Shown here: positions 16,916-24,589 of the stretch, in pieces
How positions within the stretch are numbered: position 1 is the stretch's first letter
Layout: every line of letters starts with the position of its first letter
NCBI GenBank assembly: GCA_902478865.1
Contig: CABSNA010000003.1
Location: 1 to 30,743, forward strand
Direction of reading: 5' to 3'
DNA: 30,743 nucleotides
Origin: an uncultured Collinsella sp.
Lineage (GTDB): Bacteria > Actinomycetota > Coriobacteriia > Coriobacteriales > Coriobacteriaceae
Notes under the pieces: model-generated
Seen by the model: only the letters and a program-made list of their open reading frames with translations
What the model was told of the DNA's origin: nothing
Database searches by the model: none
Program-made: the position numbers and the translations under genes

Positions 16916-17405
16916 CTTGACGTAGGTCGCGTCGAGCCAGACCTAGGGCACTGGCGAGCCCTCGAGCGGCCTTCCGTACAGATCCTCGATGCCTGGTCCA
17001 GGCTCGAGGCGATGGCGCTCACCTGGTCCTTCGAGAGCCTGGAGACGCCTATCTTCTCGGCTACCCTCTGCACCTTGCGGGTGCTCGTGCCGGTGGCGTA
17101 CATCTCGGCGACGGCGGCAACGAGGGCGCGGTCCACGCGCCGGTGGCGCTCGATCACGTCGTCCGGGAAGAAGCTGCCGGAGCGGAGCTTCGGGATGCGC
17201 AGCGTCAGCGTGCCGGCGCAGGTGCGAGCGACCTCTCGCGGTAGCCGTTTCGGCTGTTCGCCCCGCCACCGCTCAGCTGGTCGGCCTCGGCGTCCATCGC
17301 GGCGTTCACGACCTGTTTGGCGAGTCTGGGGAGCAGCTCCCGCATGTCGATGGCGCCGTCGCTGAAACGGGGCATGGCGAGTATGTCCGGCGCCGGGTCT
17401 GACAA
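16916..17405 (-). pseudogene. Decayed IS256-family (Mutator) transposase fragment
   Basis: The minus strand reads MRELLPRLAKQVVNAAMDAE, then SGGGANSRNGYRER. It continues in a second frame as LTLRIPKLRSGSFFPDD and ERHRRVDRALVAAVAEMYAT, then STRKVQRVAEKIGVSRLSKD, and in a third as SPVP-stop-VWLDATYVK. These are consecutive N-terminal pieces of IS256-family transposases. There is a one-base loss near 17223, another frame change near 16991-16999 and an in-frame TAG at 16943-16945 where Tyr is expected. Homology ends at about 16916, before most of the DDE catalytic core, so over half of the usual 400 residues is missing. The first codon of the remnant is a TTG at 17405. It is far more GC-rich than its surroundings. 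Confidence 0.85.
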
Positions 17406-17430
17406 GATTTACATAGCGATCTTCGTCCTT

Positions 17431-17469
17431 TCCCGGAACCTGTTGTTGTGGTGATTTCTGGTTCCGGGA
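17431..17469. repeat. Inverted repeat upstream of the transposase remnant
   Basis: TCCCGGAACC at 17431-17440 and GGTTCCGGGA at 17460-17469 form a perfect 10-base inverted repeat with a 19-base loop. A further match (CTTCGTCC with GACGAAG) is interrupted by a few unpaired bases. It lies where the 5' end of the IS256-type element would be, so it may be part of the element's end or a transcription-blocking hairpin. Confidence 0.5.
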
Positions 17470-17585
17470 CGAAGGCCGTTTTTCGTTAAACGGGCACTAA
17501 GGGGTCACCCTTGCACCAACATTTTCGGCGCGATCCATGAGATTGAATTCCGCCATTCTTTTTGGATGCCAATGTGCTTGCTAGT

Positions 17586-17643
17586 ATACTGATACCAGTA
17601 TTTTTAATTGCGTTCTATTAGTTTCTCGATTATAAGGATTTTT
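17586..17643 (+). promoter_or_regulatory. Possible regulatory palindrome and RBS of the DUF2142 gene
   Basis: ATACTG and CAGTAT (17586-17591, 17596-17601) form a perfect small palindrome in an AT-rich leader, with AAGGA at 17634-17638 five bases before the ATG at 17644. The palindrome overlaps a possible -10 (TATTTT at 17599). The ribosome binding site fixes the start; the promoter role is tentative. Confidence 0.35.
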
Positions 17644-19182
17644 ATGACAAGTTCCATAAGATGTAAGCCTTTATTTGTTTTGTTTGCCGTTTTTTTCACA
17701 TTGTATTCAGTCTATTGGTATCTAAATAATCCGAGATTACTTGTACTGCTTACAATTACCATCTCGTTGATTCTAATTCTTGGCCTTTGCGCTGCATATG
17801 CTAAGGTGTACCATCGTCTTAAAAGTGAATGGGTATTCTTGGCGCTGCTTATAGCATTTCTAATTATTTTTATCTTTATCTTTCCTCCGTTTACGGTTCC
17901 GGATGAAGGCCATCATTTTTTTTCAACTTATTGGATGGTTGATAGTCTTCCATTCAATGCGCATGTGACAAATGATGGTGGTTTTCTAGTACGGGATATC
18001 GATCTTTCCCTTTATAAGGGTCGCCAGAGTAACGCCATTGACTCCTCTTCATTTGATTCGATTATTCAGAATTATGCTCTGTTTGAGAATGGGAAGTGGA
18101 CTCCATTCAATGAGTTCTCATTTAGCGTCAGTAGTGAGAACGTTTCTGCGAAAATAGGATCTATCGTTGGGCTGCAAATCGGTCTGTTTTTCGGACTTGG
18201 TGCCTATCCTGTGTTCTATATGGGGCGCATTGGTTCGGCTCTGGTTTTTTGCTTTTGTGCGTTCCAGGCATACAGGATTGCACCTAAGGGCAAATCGGTT
18301 ATTGTTTTTGTTTCGCTTCTGCCTATGACGCTTCACTTGGCTGCTTCATACTCTTATGATTCAGGAATTATTGCGTACTCGCTTTTAGTATTCGCTTGTC
18401 TAATGCGCGGTTTTTTTGGAGAGCAGAAATCAATAGGTTGTAAAGAAATCGTCATTTATTTAATTATTTCGGCGTTTTTGGCTCCGTGTAAGGTTGTTTA
18501 TTCTGGGTTGATATTACTTGGTTTGCTTGTGCCCCTTTCGCAGTTCCAAGATGTGAAAGTCGGACGTATCGGTAAGTGCATACTGATCTTTGCTGTTATA
18601 GCCTCCGTTCTAGTGCTGCGCATAGCATCAATGAGTACATTGGTGTCTCAGTCTTCAGATGCCTCTCGTGGCCAAGAGATCGGGCGGTTTTATACGCTCA
18701 GTGACATCATCATGCATCCAAAGAATAGCTTCGAGGTCTTTTTTAGGACATTAGATTCCCTAGGAGATTTCTATTGGGGATCCACCTTAGGTTATTCGCT
18801 TGGATGGCTCCAGAAAAACTTGCAGTTTCCAGCCTTTTTTATGATTCCTTATTTGTTGTTTGGGTTTATTTGTTGTTTGGATTCCGAAGATGAGCCCTCT
18901 TTTCTCAGCCCCATTTGTTCCATTCTGTTTATTATCGCTTTTGCTTTGGCTGCCCTTGGTTCCATTGTATCTATGTGGTTGGGCTGGACGTTCAATTACG
19001 AGAATGTAATACAGGGTGTTCAAGGACGATATTTTCTTCCTGTTCTACCAGCTTTGTTGTTTGGGTCGAGAACGCGCTTGTTTAAATTCAACTCATCTTC
19101 GCTTTCTGTCGTCTCTTTTGGCATGTGCGTGATGAATTGTTTATATCTTATTCGTTTTATTAGTATTGCATCCTGTGTGTAG
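17644..19182 (+). CDS. DUF2142 family polytopic membrane protein (GT-C-like)
   Basis: This is a 512-residue protein with about twelve transmembrane segments. The first extracytoplasmic loop has PPFTVPDEGHHFFSTYWM, the DUF2142 hallmark in which an acidic pair follows a proline-rich turn, as in GT-C glycosyltransferases. A later LLPMTLHLAASYSYDSG is also characteristic. DUF2142 proteins occur in polysaccharide loci of actinobacteria and firmicutes and are suspected to add sugars from polyprenyl-phosphate donors outside the membrane. That would fit the polyprenyl-phosphate-sugar type GT2/DUF2304 pair upstream, but it is inference. The frame is open from a TTG at 17608, but the ATG at 17644 has the ribosome binding site. 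The gene is AT-rich, unlike the transposase remnant before it. Confidence 0.8.
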   Translation: MTSSIRCKPLFVLFAVFFTLYSVYWYLNNPRLLVLLTITISLILILGLCAAYAKVYHRLKSEWVFLALLIAFLIIFIFIFPPFTVPDEGHHFFSTYWMVDSLPFNAHVTNDGGFLVRDIDLSLYKGRQSNAIDSSSFDSIIQNYALFENGKWTPFNEFSFSVSSENVSAKIGSIVGLQIGLFFGLGAYPVFYMGRIGSALVFCFCAFQAYRIAPKGKSVIVFVSLLPMTLHLAASYSYDSGIIAYSLLVFACLMRGFFGEQKSIGCKEIVIYLIISAFLAPCKVVYSGLILLGLLVPLSQFQDVKVGRIGKCILIFAVIASVLVLRIASMSTLVSQSSDASRGQEIGRFYTLSDIIMHPKNSFEVFFRTLDSLGDFYWGSTLGYSLGWLQKNLQFPAFFMIPYLLFGFICCLDSEDEPSFLSPICSILFIIAFALAALGSIVSMWLGWTFNYENVIQGVQGRYFLPVLPALLFGSRTRLFKFNSSSLSVVSFGMCVMNCLYLIRFISIASCV

Positions 19183-19210
19183 GCCTTTGCGTAATGCTCT
19201 CGGGTTTTTT

Positions 19211-19236
19211 CTGCTATCTAACAGTTTAGATAGCAG
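19211..19236. repeat. Perfect 11-base hairpin without T-tail
   Basis: CTGCTATCTAA pairs perfectly with TTAGATAGCAG across a 4-base loop. A T6 run lies before the stem on the plus strand, not after it, so it does not have the layout of an intrinsic terminator for either converging gene. It marks the left border of the repeat region at 19240-19440. Confidence 0.6.
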
Positions 19237-19309
19237 GCGATGATTCGGACGCCGCAGGGTCCCCGAAAGCTATGCTTTTCCAAGCCAAGCAGAGACTTTG
19301 ACCGAGCGC

Positions 19310-19439
19310 TGGGTTGGCATGCGAGAGGCCAACATGAGGCCGTGCCGCGAGGCGGACCGCAGGTAGCAAAACGGCACCGGAGCCCATGTCGGGCCCGGTG
19401 CCCAAGCGCGATATCGACGGCGCAGTTTCGCGATATTCA
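19310..19439 (-). repeat. Diverged dispersed repeat, copy B (inverted relative to 14801-14928)
   Basis: This is the reverse-complement partner of the stretch at 14801-14928; identity and conserved blocks are given there. It occupies most of the 287-base gap between the convergent DUF2142 gene and the large glycosyltransferase gene. On the plus strand it can fold locally: GTTGGC/GCCAAC at 19313-19333 and GCACCGG/CCGGTGC at 19374-19401. These stems are not clearly preserved in copy A. A short frame crossing it is open on both strands but has no ribosome binding site. Confidence 0.7.
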
Positions 19440-19469
19440 ACAGCGCCCAAATGAGTAAATACTCATTAT

Positions 19470-21941
19470 CTATAAATGATAATAACGATTCGCGGGTTCC
19501 CCGACGGTGAAGTTTGGATTCATATAAGGATCGCCTTTGACGTAATACTTAGCCCATCGATAATTCATGTACGCGACCTCTTTGTGGAAGCGAATCTGCT
19601 TCTCCGTATTGTTTTCAACGCCTCTAGAAATCGACTCGTAGTGATAGAGCTCGACTTCGGGTGTGTATACAATTAGGTCGTTGATCTCGCGTAGCTTTAA
19701 GCAAAAGTCAACGTCATTAAATGCAACTTGAAGCTCTTCCGTGAAACCTCCGACTTTCTCATATTCATCACGCTTGGTCATTATGCAAGCTGCGGTGACG
19801 GCGCTGAAGTCTTGTTGTGCATCGTTGAGTGCAAAGTAGCCCCAGTTATCCCTTGGCATGCTTTGGCAAAGATGTCCTGCCACGCCACCAGTGACGCATA
19901 AGCCCGCGTGCTGGATGGTGTTGTCGGGATAGTAGAGTTTTGCACCAACTGCGCCAACATCCTCACGTGCGCAGATGCCAAGCATAGTCTCAATCCAATT
20001 GGGCGTAATTACCTCAGTATCGTTATTCAACAGCAAGAGATAGTCGCCCTTGGCGTGAGCAACGCCAAAGTTCATGAGCTTGGAGAAATTGAATTCGTGC
20101 TTCCAAGTTACAAGACGAACGATGTCAGGATATTTTGCTTGCAACTTATCGTAATAATCGAACGTCTCCTTTTCTGTGCTGTTGTTTTCGATTATGACAA
20201 GCTCGAAATTGTCGTACGTTGATTTCTCAACAATTGACTTAATGCAGTTGTCCAGAATGTTGGCGTGGTCTTTAGTTGGAATGATAATTGACACGAGTGG
20301 ATGGGAATCTGGCACAGCGTAGGTTACTTTATATGTAAAGGGACGACGCGCTTGTTCGACCTTCGCATTGAGCCCAAGCCTGTCCAAATGACTCTGGACC
20401 GCTTTGATACCTGCGATAGTGGCATACGGCTTGCTATCGGCATTTGCTGCGGTGGAGGTCTCGCTTAGGCGCCAGTGATATAGAACCTTTGCAACATGAT
20501 GAACTTTCCTTGCCTTTTCCACGGCGTGGAGAGTCAGATTATGATCCTGTGCTCCATCGAACTCTTTCGTGTTCGGTTCTAGAGTGTCAAGCAGAGACTT
20601 ACGGATGGTAAGCATATGGCAGATATAGTTATTGTTTCTGAGCAGATCGATATTGAAATCCGGCTTAAAGAACGGCTGCGCTAGCATTCCATCGGGCATG
20701 AGTTTATCTTCATCACAATAAAGAAGATCGACGTCATCATTGTTTTCAATTGCCTCGGCATATGAGAACAACAAGTCCGGTTCAAGAATATCGTCATGGT
20801 CAAAGAAGCTAACGAAATCACCCGAAGCGATGGCAACGCCGGCGTTTGTGTTTTCGGAAATGCCCTTATTCTCGGTAAGGTTAATTGATTTAATTCTGTT
20901 GTCGTGGGCCGTCTCCTGCTCAACGCGAGCCTTTAGTTCCTGATTGTCAGGACTTGCATTAACTAGGATGAGCTCCCAGTTTGCATAAGACTGGTTTTTT
21001 ACGGATTCGGCCATATCGTTAAAGAACGAAATGGGTGTGTTGTATAGAGGGACAATAATGCTGAACTTCGGAGCGCTGTTGAAGACGATTTTTCTCTGCT
21101 TCTCCAGAGCGCCGATAGTTGCCTTATGATCCGTGAACCATTCGGGGTATTCAGGGTCAAACTGCGCATGGGTAAAGAGAAAGTTGGTCTCCTCAAGAAG
21201 CAAGCCTAGCTTATCGGGTGTTAAGCAGTCGAATGCACTGAATGATGGGTGATTTTGATCGTCAATAATAAAGTAGTAACGATCGAACGCCTTTGGCATT
21301 CGAATTGAGAGCTGCGTTTCAAGCTGCTTTTTCTCAGACGTAAATCCAACGCTTGTTACATTCGAGCCGAAATTGACGATGCTCAAATTAACTTCATTAA
21401 GGGTTCGATCGAAACAACGAAGTTTGATTTGCGAGTCGCTACGAAAAGGAGTTCTCACCGTGCACCTAAGGATATAGTCGCTTGAATCTTCGATGCACTG
21501 CCAGAAATCAATCGTTGCCATGTCAAACTCTGAAACGTCATCGTAGTTTCGGAGTTTGCTGCACATGTCAGGTTTAATTTTGTAGTTAAGGCGCGACTCC
21601 CATTTGATGTTCTTGCAATTGAGCGAAAGGGAGTCGCTGCTCAGGGTGCGACCGTCTTGGCCGATTTCGCTAAACTCAATTTTGATGGTGCGAGCATCGG
21701 GATCGGGGACTACAAGGACGTATGAGTTCGAGTCACAACTATTGTCCCGGAATTTTAGGAGGGATAAAGGTGAGCGGCGGTTATCGTCTGTAGCCGCCTG
21801 GGCTGTTACGCTGGAGCCTTTATGGATGCCTTCAATCTTAAGCTGCTGGTAGATTTTCCAGTTTCCTCTGCATACTCCGGTTGTTTCGACTCGCATTGTT
21901 TGCCTTTCGTTTGTTGGACACTGCTCATTGTACTTTTTCAT
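19470..21941 (-). CDS. Large glycosyltransferase with two GT2 domains
   Basis: This 823-residue protein has three parts. Residues 1-285 are a beta-rich region without a recognised fold, of the kind found before tandem GT2 domains in rhamnan and O-antigen transferases. The first GT2 domain starts at FSIIVPLYNTP (about 293) with FFDHDDILEPDLL (379-391) and LLYCDEDKL. The second starts at VSIIIPTKDHANILDNC (about 550) and has LLLNNDTEVITPNW, GAVGAKLYYPD and FNDVDFCLKLRE, a WbbL-like rhamnosyltransferase pattern. Two active sites suggest alternating linkages or chain extension. The ATG at 21939-21941 follows GAGG by six bases. It converges on the DUF2142 gene and diverges from rmlA. Confidence 0.85.
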   Translation of the reverse strand: MKKYNEQCPTNERQTMRVETTGVCRGNWKIYQQLKIEGIHKGSSVTAQAATDDNRRSPLSLLKFRDNSCDSNSYVLVVPDPDARTIKIEFSEIGQDGRTLSSDSLSLNCKNIKWESRLNYKIKPDMCSKLRNYDDVSEFDMATIDFWQCIEDSSDYILRCTVRTPFRSDSQIKLRCFDRTLNEVNLSIVNFGSNVTSVGFTSEKKQLETQLSIRMPKAFDRYYFIIDDQNHPSFSAFDCLTPDKLGLLLEETNFLFTHAQFDPEYPEWFTDHKATIGALEKQRKIVFNSAPKFSIIVPLYNTPISFFNDMAESVKNQSYANWELILVNASPDNQELKARVEQETAHDNRIKSINLTENKGISENTNAGVAIASGDFVSFFDHDDILEPDLLFSYAEAIENNDDVDLLYCDEDKLMPDGMLAQPFFKPDFNIDLLRNNNYICHMLTIRKSLLDTLEPNTKEFDGAQDHNLTLHAVEKARKVHHVAKVLYHWRLSETSTAANADSKPYATIAGIKAVQSHLDRLGLNAKVEQARRPFTYKVTYAVPDSHPLVSIIIPTKDHANILDNCIKSIVEKSTYDNFELVIIENNSTEKETFDYYDKLQAKYPDIVRLVTWKHEFNFSKLMNFGVAHAKGDYLLLLNNDTEVITPNWIETMLGICAREDVGAVGAKLYYPDNTIQHAGLCVTGGVAGHLCQSMPRDNWGYFALNDAQQDFSAVTAACIMTKRDEYEKVGGFTEELQVAFNDVDFCLKLREINDLIVYTPEVELYHYESISRGVENNTEKQIRFHKEVAYMNYRWAKYYVKGDPYMNPNFTVGEPANRYYHL

Positions 21942-22027
21942 TTGTTGCCTCGCTAGAAATGCAGAAAGAGTTGCGTGTTTCTGCTGTCCGATTTAAATAA
22001 GAAGACGGGGAGGTTGCTGCCGGTGCG

Positions 22028-22033
22028 TATAAT
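22028..22033 (+). promoter_or_regulatory. Possible -10 box of rmlA
   Basis: A consensus TATAAT at 22028-22033 lies in the 156-base divergent spacer, 65 bases before the rmlA ATG. No good -35 box is at the right distance. A GAGGA ribosome binding site is at 22089-22093. Confidence 0.35.
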
Positions 22034-22097
22034 TTAATTAACTATGCATCTGTAATCAGCGGCTTTTGCTCAACGATTGTCAATCGAGAGGATTTTT

Positions 22098-22997
22098 ATG
22101 AAAGGCATCATCCTCGCCGGCGGGTCCGGCACGCGCCTGTACCCGCTCACGCTCGTGACCTCCAAGCAGCTGCTGCCGGTCTACGACAAGCCCATGATCT
22201 ACTACCCGCTGTCCACGCTCATGCTGGCGGGCATCAAGGACATCCTGGTCATCTCCACGCCGACCGACCTGCCCAACTTCCAGCGCCTGCTGGGCGACGG
22301 CTCGCGCTTCGGCGTGAACCTCTCCTACGCCGAGCAGCCCTCGCCGGACGGCCTGGCGCAGGCCTTCACCATCGGCGAGGAGTTCATCGCCGGCGAGCCG
22401 TGCGCGCTCGTGCTGGGCGACAACATCTTCTACGGCAACGGCCTTTCGCGCCACCTGAAGAAGGCCGTCGAGAACGCGCAGTCGGGCCGCGCCACGGTCT
22501 TCGGCTACCACGTGGACGACCCCGAGCGCTTCGGCGTCGTGGAGTTCGATGCGCAGGGGAGGGCCGTCTCCATCGAGGAGAAGCCCGCCGAGCCCAAGAG
22601 CTCCTACGCCGTAACCGGCCTGTACTTCTATCCGGGCGACGTCCCCGCCAAGGCGCACGAGGTGAGGCCCTCGGCCCGCGGCGAGCTGGAGATCACCACG
22701 CTCAACCAGATGTACCTGGAGGAGGGGACGCTGTCCGTGGTCACCCTCGGCCGCGGCTACGCGTGGCTGGACACCGGCACCATGGAGAGCCTGCACGAGG
22801 CCGCGGAGTTCGTCCGCGCCGTGGAGCACTCCCAGGACCTGCCGGTCTCGGTCCCCGAGGAGATCGCCTGGGAGAACGGCTGGATCACGACCGCCGAGCT
22901 GGAGGAGGCCGCCAAGGCCTACGGCAAGTCGGTCTACGGCCAGCACCTGAAGAAGGTCGCCGCCGGCGAGATCGTCAACAGCCCGCGCGAGTACTAG
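22098..22997 (+). CDS. rfbA: Glucose-1-phosphate thymidylyltransferase (RmlA)
   Basis: This 299-residue enzyme makes dTDP-glucose from dTTP and glucose-1-phosphate, the first step to dTDP-L-rhamnose. The nucleotide-binding loop GGSGTRLYPLT (residues 8-18), KQLLPVYDKPMIYYPLS, LGDNIFYG and SIEEKPAEPKS are all present. The length is normal for the family. The ATG at 22098 is five bases after GAGGA; an upstream in-frame start at 22077 is less likely. Third codon positions are almost all G or C, in sharp contrast to the AT-rich genes on both sides, which suggests a native or long-resident gene. A terminator-like hairpin follows. Confidence 0.96.
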   Translation: MKGIILAGGSGTRLYPLTLVTSKQLLPVYDKPMIYYPLSTLMLAGIKDILVISTPTDLPNFQRLLGDGSRFGVNLSYAEQPSPDGLAQAFTIGEEFIAGEPCALVLGDNIFYGNGLSRHLKKAVENAQSGRATVFGYHVDDPERFGVVEFDAQGRAVSIEEKPAEPKSSYAVTGLYFYPGDVPAKAHEVRPSARGELEITTLNQMYLEEGTLSVVTLGRGYAWLDTGTMESLHEAAEFVRAVEHSQDLPVSVPEEIAWENGWITTAELEEAAKAYGKSVYGQHLKKVAAGEIVNSPREY

Positions 22998-23017
22998 CGC
23001 AAGCTTGTTTTCTTTCA

Positions 23018-23050
23018 GGGGTCACCGTTTATCTGGTGGCCCCTTTCGTT
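23018..23050 (+). terminator. Probable terminator after rmlA
   Basis: GGGGTCACC (23018-23026) pairs with GGTGGCCCC (23035-23043) across an 8-base loop, with one G-T pair, and is followed by TTTCGTT. The T-run is interrupted, so termination may be partial. It separates rmlA from the inserted two-gene module. Confidence 0.6.
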
Positions 23051-23092
23051 ATGATTACGTTGACCATAAAGACAATATGATTGGGAGTGGAT

Positions 23093-23530
23093 GTGTTAAG
23101 CGTCTACTTTGGCGATATGCCAGAAGCGATTTACAACACAGCGACATATTTCAAAAACTCTTACCGGTCTTCTTGGATTACGGATCCCTATGCAGTCTCG
23201 ATAATTAAAGATGTCGATCGATCGGTTGTTGTCTCCGAAAACGTCATCGAAAGCCCTGTGCTTGGATCCATCTCCCCACTCCAGCTTTCTGGTGGCGTGA
23301 AAACGCTGCTGCTTATGAGATTTGATCGTAAGCATATTTTTAACGCTTCTACCTGTGGTGACAACTGTGCCAAGTGGATTCTCGACATGGCGAAAGACCG
23401 CAAGCTCGTTGTGAATCTCTATCATGTGATGGACTTTGGCCGCGAGGATTTTAAAATCAAAGTCGTGAACAGCGGCCGAATCGTTCATAACATGGCCGAA
23501 TTGATTCACGAGTCGATTCCGTATCTGTAG
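23093..23530 (+). CDS. DUF4869 family protein
   Basis: This is a 145-residue, soluble, mixed alpha/beta protein. It matches the DUF4869 family along its length: VYFGDMPEAIYNTATYFKNS at the N-terminus, VIESPVLGSISPLQLSGGVK, then FNASTCGDNCAKWILDMA and a conserved Asn in VNSGRIVHNM. The function is unknown. The frame is open from a TTG at 23081, but the GTG at 23093 follows GGGAG by five bases and gives the N-terminus expected for the family (MLSVYFGDMPEA). It is followed after nine bases by an ATPase gene, so the two form an operon. Composition is lower in GC than the flanking rml genes, indicating insertion. Confidence 0.8.
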   Translation: MLSVYFGDMPEAIYNTATYFKNSYRSSWITDPYAVSIIKDVDRSVVVSENVIESPVLGSISPLQLSGGVKTLLLMRFDRKHIFNASTCGDNCAKWILDMAKDRKLVVNLYHVMDFGREDFKIKVVNSGRIVHNMAELIHESIPYL

Positions 23531-23539
23531 GTGCTGCTT

Positions 23540-24514
23540 ATGAACGGTTCGCATCTTGTTAAGATTTCCCGCCGTAGGGGAACCAAGTACACATTTACCA
23601 TCAAGCGGAACATCACTATTGTGCGTGGCGATAGCGGCACGGGTAAGACGACGCTGTTTGACATGGTCGCAGACTACATGCGAACGGGCGAGCAGTCGGG
23701 CGTTTCCTTGCAATGCGATTGTCCCTGTGTCGCCTTGACCGATTATGATTGGCGAAACCAGCTTTCGTCCGTTCATGACTCGATTGTATTTGTCGATGAG
23801 GGCTTAAAAGAGATCCATTCTGATGAGTTTGCCCATCATGTGCTGTATTCCTCGAATTATTTCGTGCTGATCTCAAGGGCTGATTTCCCCAATCTTCCGT
23901 ATAGCGTGGATGAGATTTACAAGATTAAGACGAGCGGAAAATACCATTCTTTCGTCCCTGTTTATCAAGATCGCGGGAATCATCGTTATGCTATTTCCCG
24001 GTCGGCGCCAAAACAGGACTTTTCTATCCTTCTATGCGAGGACAGTAAGTCTGGTTTTCAGTTCTTTAAACGGCATTTTGCTGACAGTGAGCTTACCTGT
24101 ACTTCGGCCATGACGAACAGCGCGATTTTGGGCTGGTTGGATCAGCATCTCGACGATCGCGTGTTTGTTGTCGCGGACGGGGCGGCATTTGGGTGCTATG
24201 CGGACCGCGTCCTTAAGCTGCAAGACATTCACCGCGATACTGTTACGGTTTGTCTTCCCGAGTCGTTCGAATGGCTTCTGCTGAGCTCCGGCGTAATTTC
24301 AGGGCTAGATGCCAAAGCAGTTCTGCAAGAGCCGGAAGCGTTTGCAGACAGTGAGAAGTTTAAAAGCTGGGAGGACTTCTTCTATAAGTACTTACGCGAT
24401 AAAACTGGGAATTCGGTCTTCCGGTACGACAAAGACTGCATTCCGGAGGCGTTTTGTAGGGGAAGTAATTCTGCGAAGGTTATGGCTCTTATCGCGTGCC
24501 GAAATGTCCGATAG
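23540..24514 (+). CDS. Small P-loop ATPase, partner of the DUF4869 protein
   Basis: This is a 324-residue protein. Walker A is GDSGTGKTT at 30-38 and a Walker B-like strand IVFVDEG is at 82-88. They are unusually close together, about 50 residues apart, suggesting a minimal ABC-like or AAA nucleotide-binding core. The C-terminal half has a strand ending in the acidic ILLCEDSKSG (Glu167) and, about 45 residues on, VFVVADGAAFG (Asp213). The order resembles a TOPRIM fold as in OLD-type nucleases, but the usual DxD is not intact, so this is only a suggestion. The ATG at 23540 has AGGTG six bases upstream; an in-frame GTG at 23531 is less likely. I do not know its function. Confidence 0.7.
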   Translation: MNGSHLVKISRRRGTKYTFTIKRNITIVRGDSGTGKTTLFDMVADYMRTGEQSGVSLQCDCPCVALTDYDWRNQLSSVHDSIVFVDEGLKEIHSDEFAHHVLYSSNYFVLISRADFPNLPYSVDEIYKIKTSGKYHSFVPVYQDRGNHRYAISRSAPKQDFSILLCEDSKSGFQFFKRHFADSELTCTSAMTNSAILGWLDQHLDDRVFVVADGAAFGCYADRVLKLQDIHRDTVTVCLPESFEWLLLSSGVISGLDAKAVLQEPEAFADSEKFKSWEDFFYKYLRDKTGNSVFRYDKDCIPEAFCRGSNSAKVMALIACRNVR

Positions 24515-24589
24515 TTTTGTTGAATAGTGTCGCGGCATCACTTCCTGCGGCATACTAAAGAAGCTGTACATGCTTCAGATTGGATTTTC

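Noticed and set aside
19205..19236. Intrinsic terminator for the DUF2142 gene
   Set aside because: The T-run precedes the stem on the plus strand and appears as A's after it on the minus strand, so the order is wrong in both directions.
19226..19458. Open frames on both strands across repeat copy B
   Set aside because: No ribosome binding site. Comparison with copy A shows no excess of third-position changes, so coding is not supported.
22080..22946. Long minus-strand open frame opposite rmlA
   Set aside because: It is a by-product of GC-rich codons in rmlA; the translation is low-complexity (G, V, L, R, A) and lacks any family motif.
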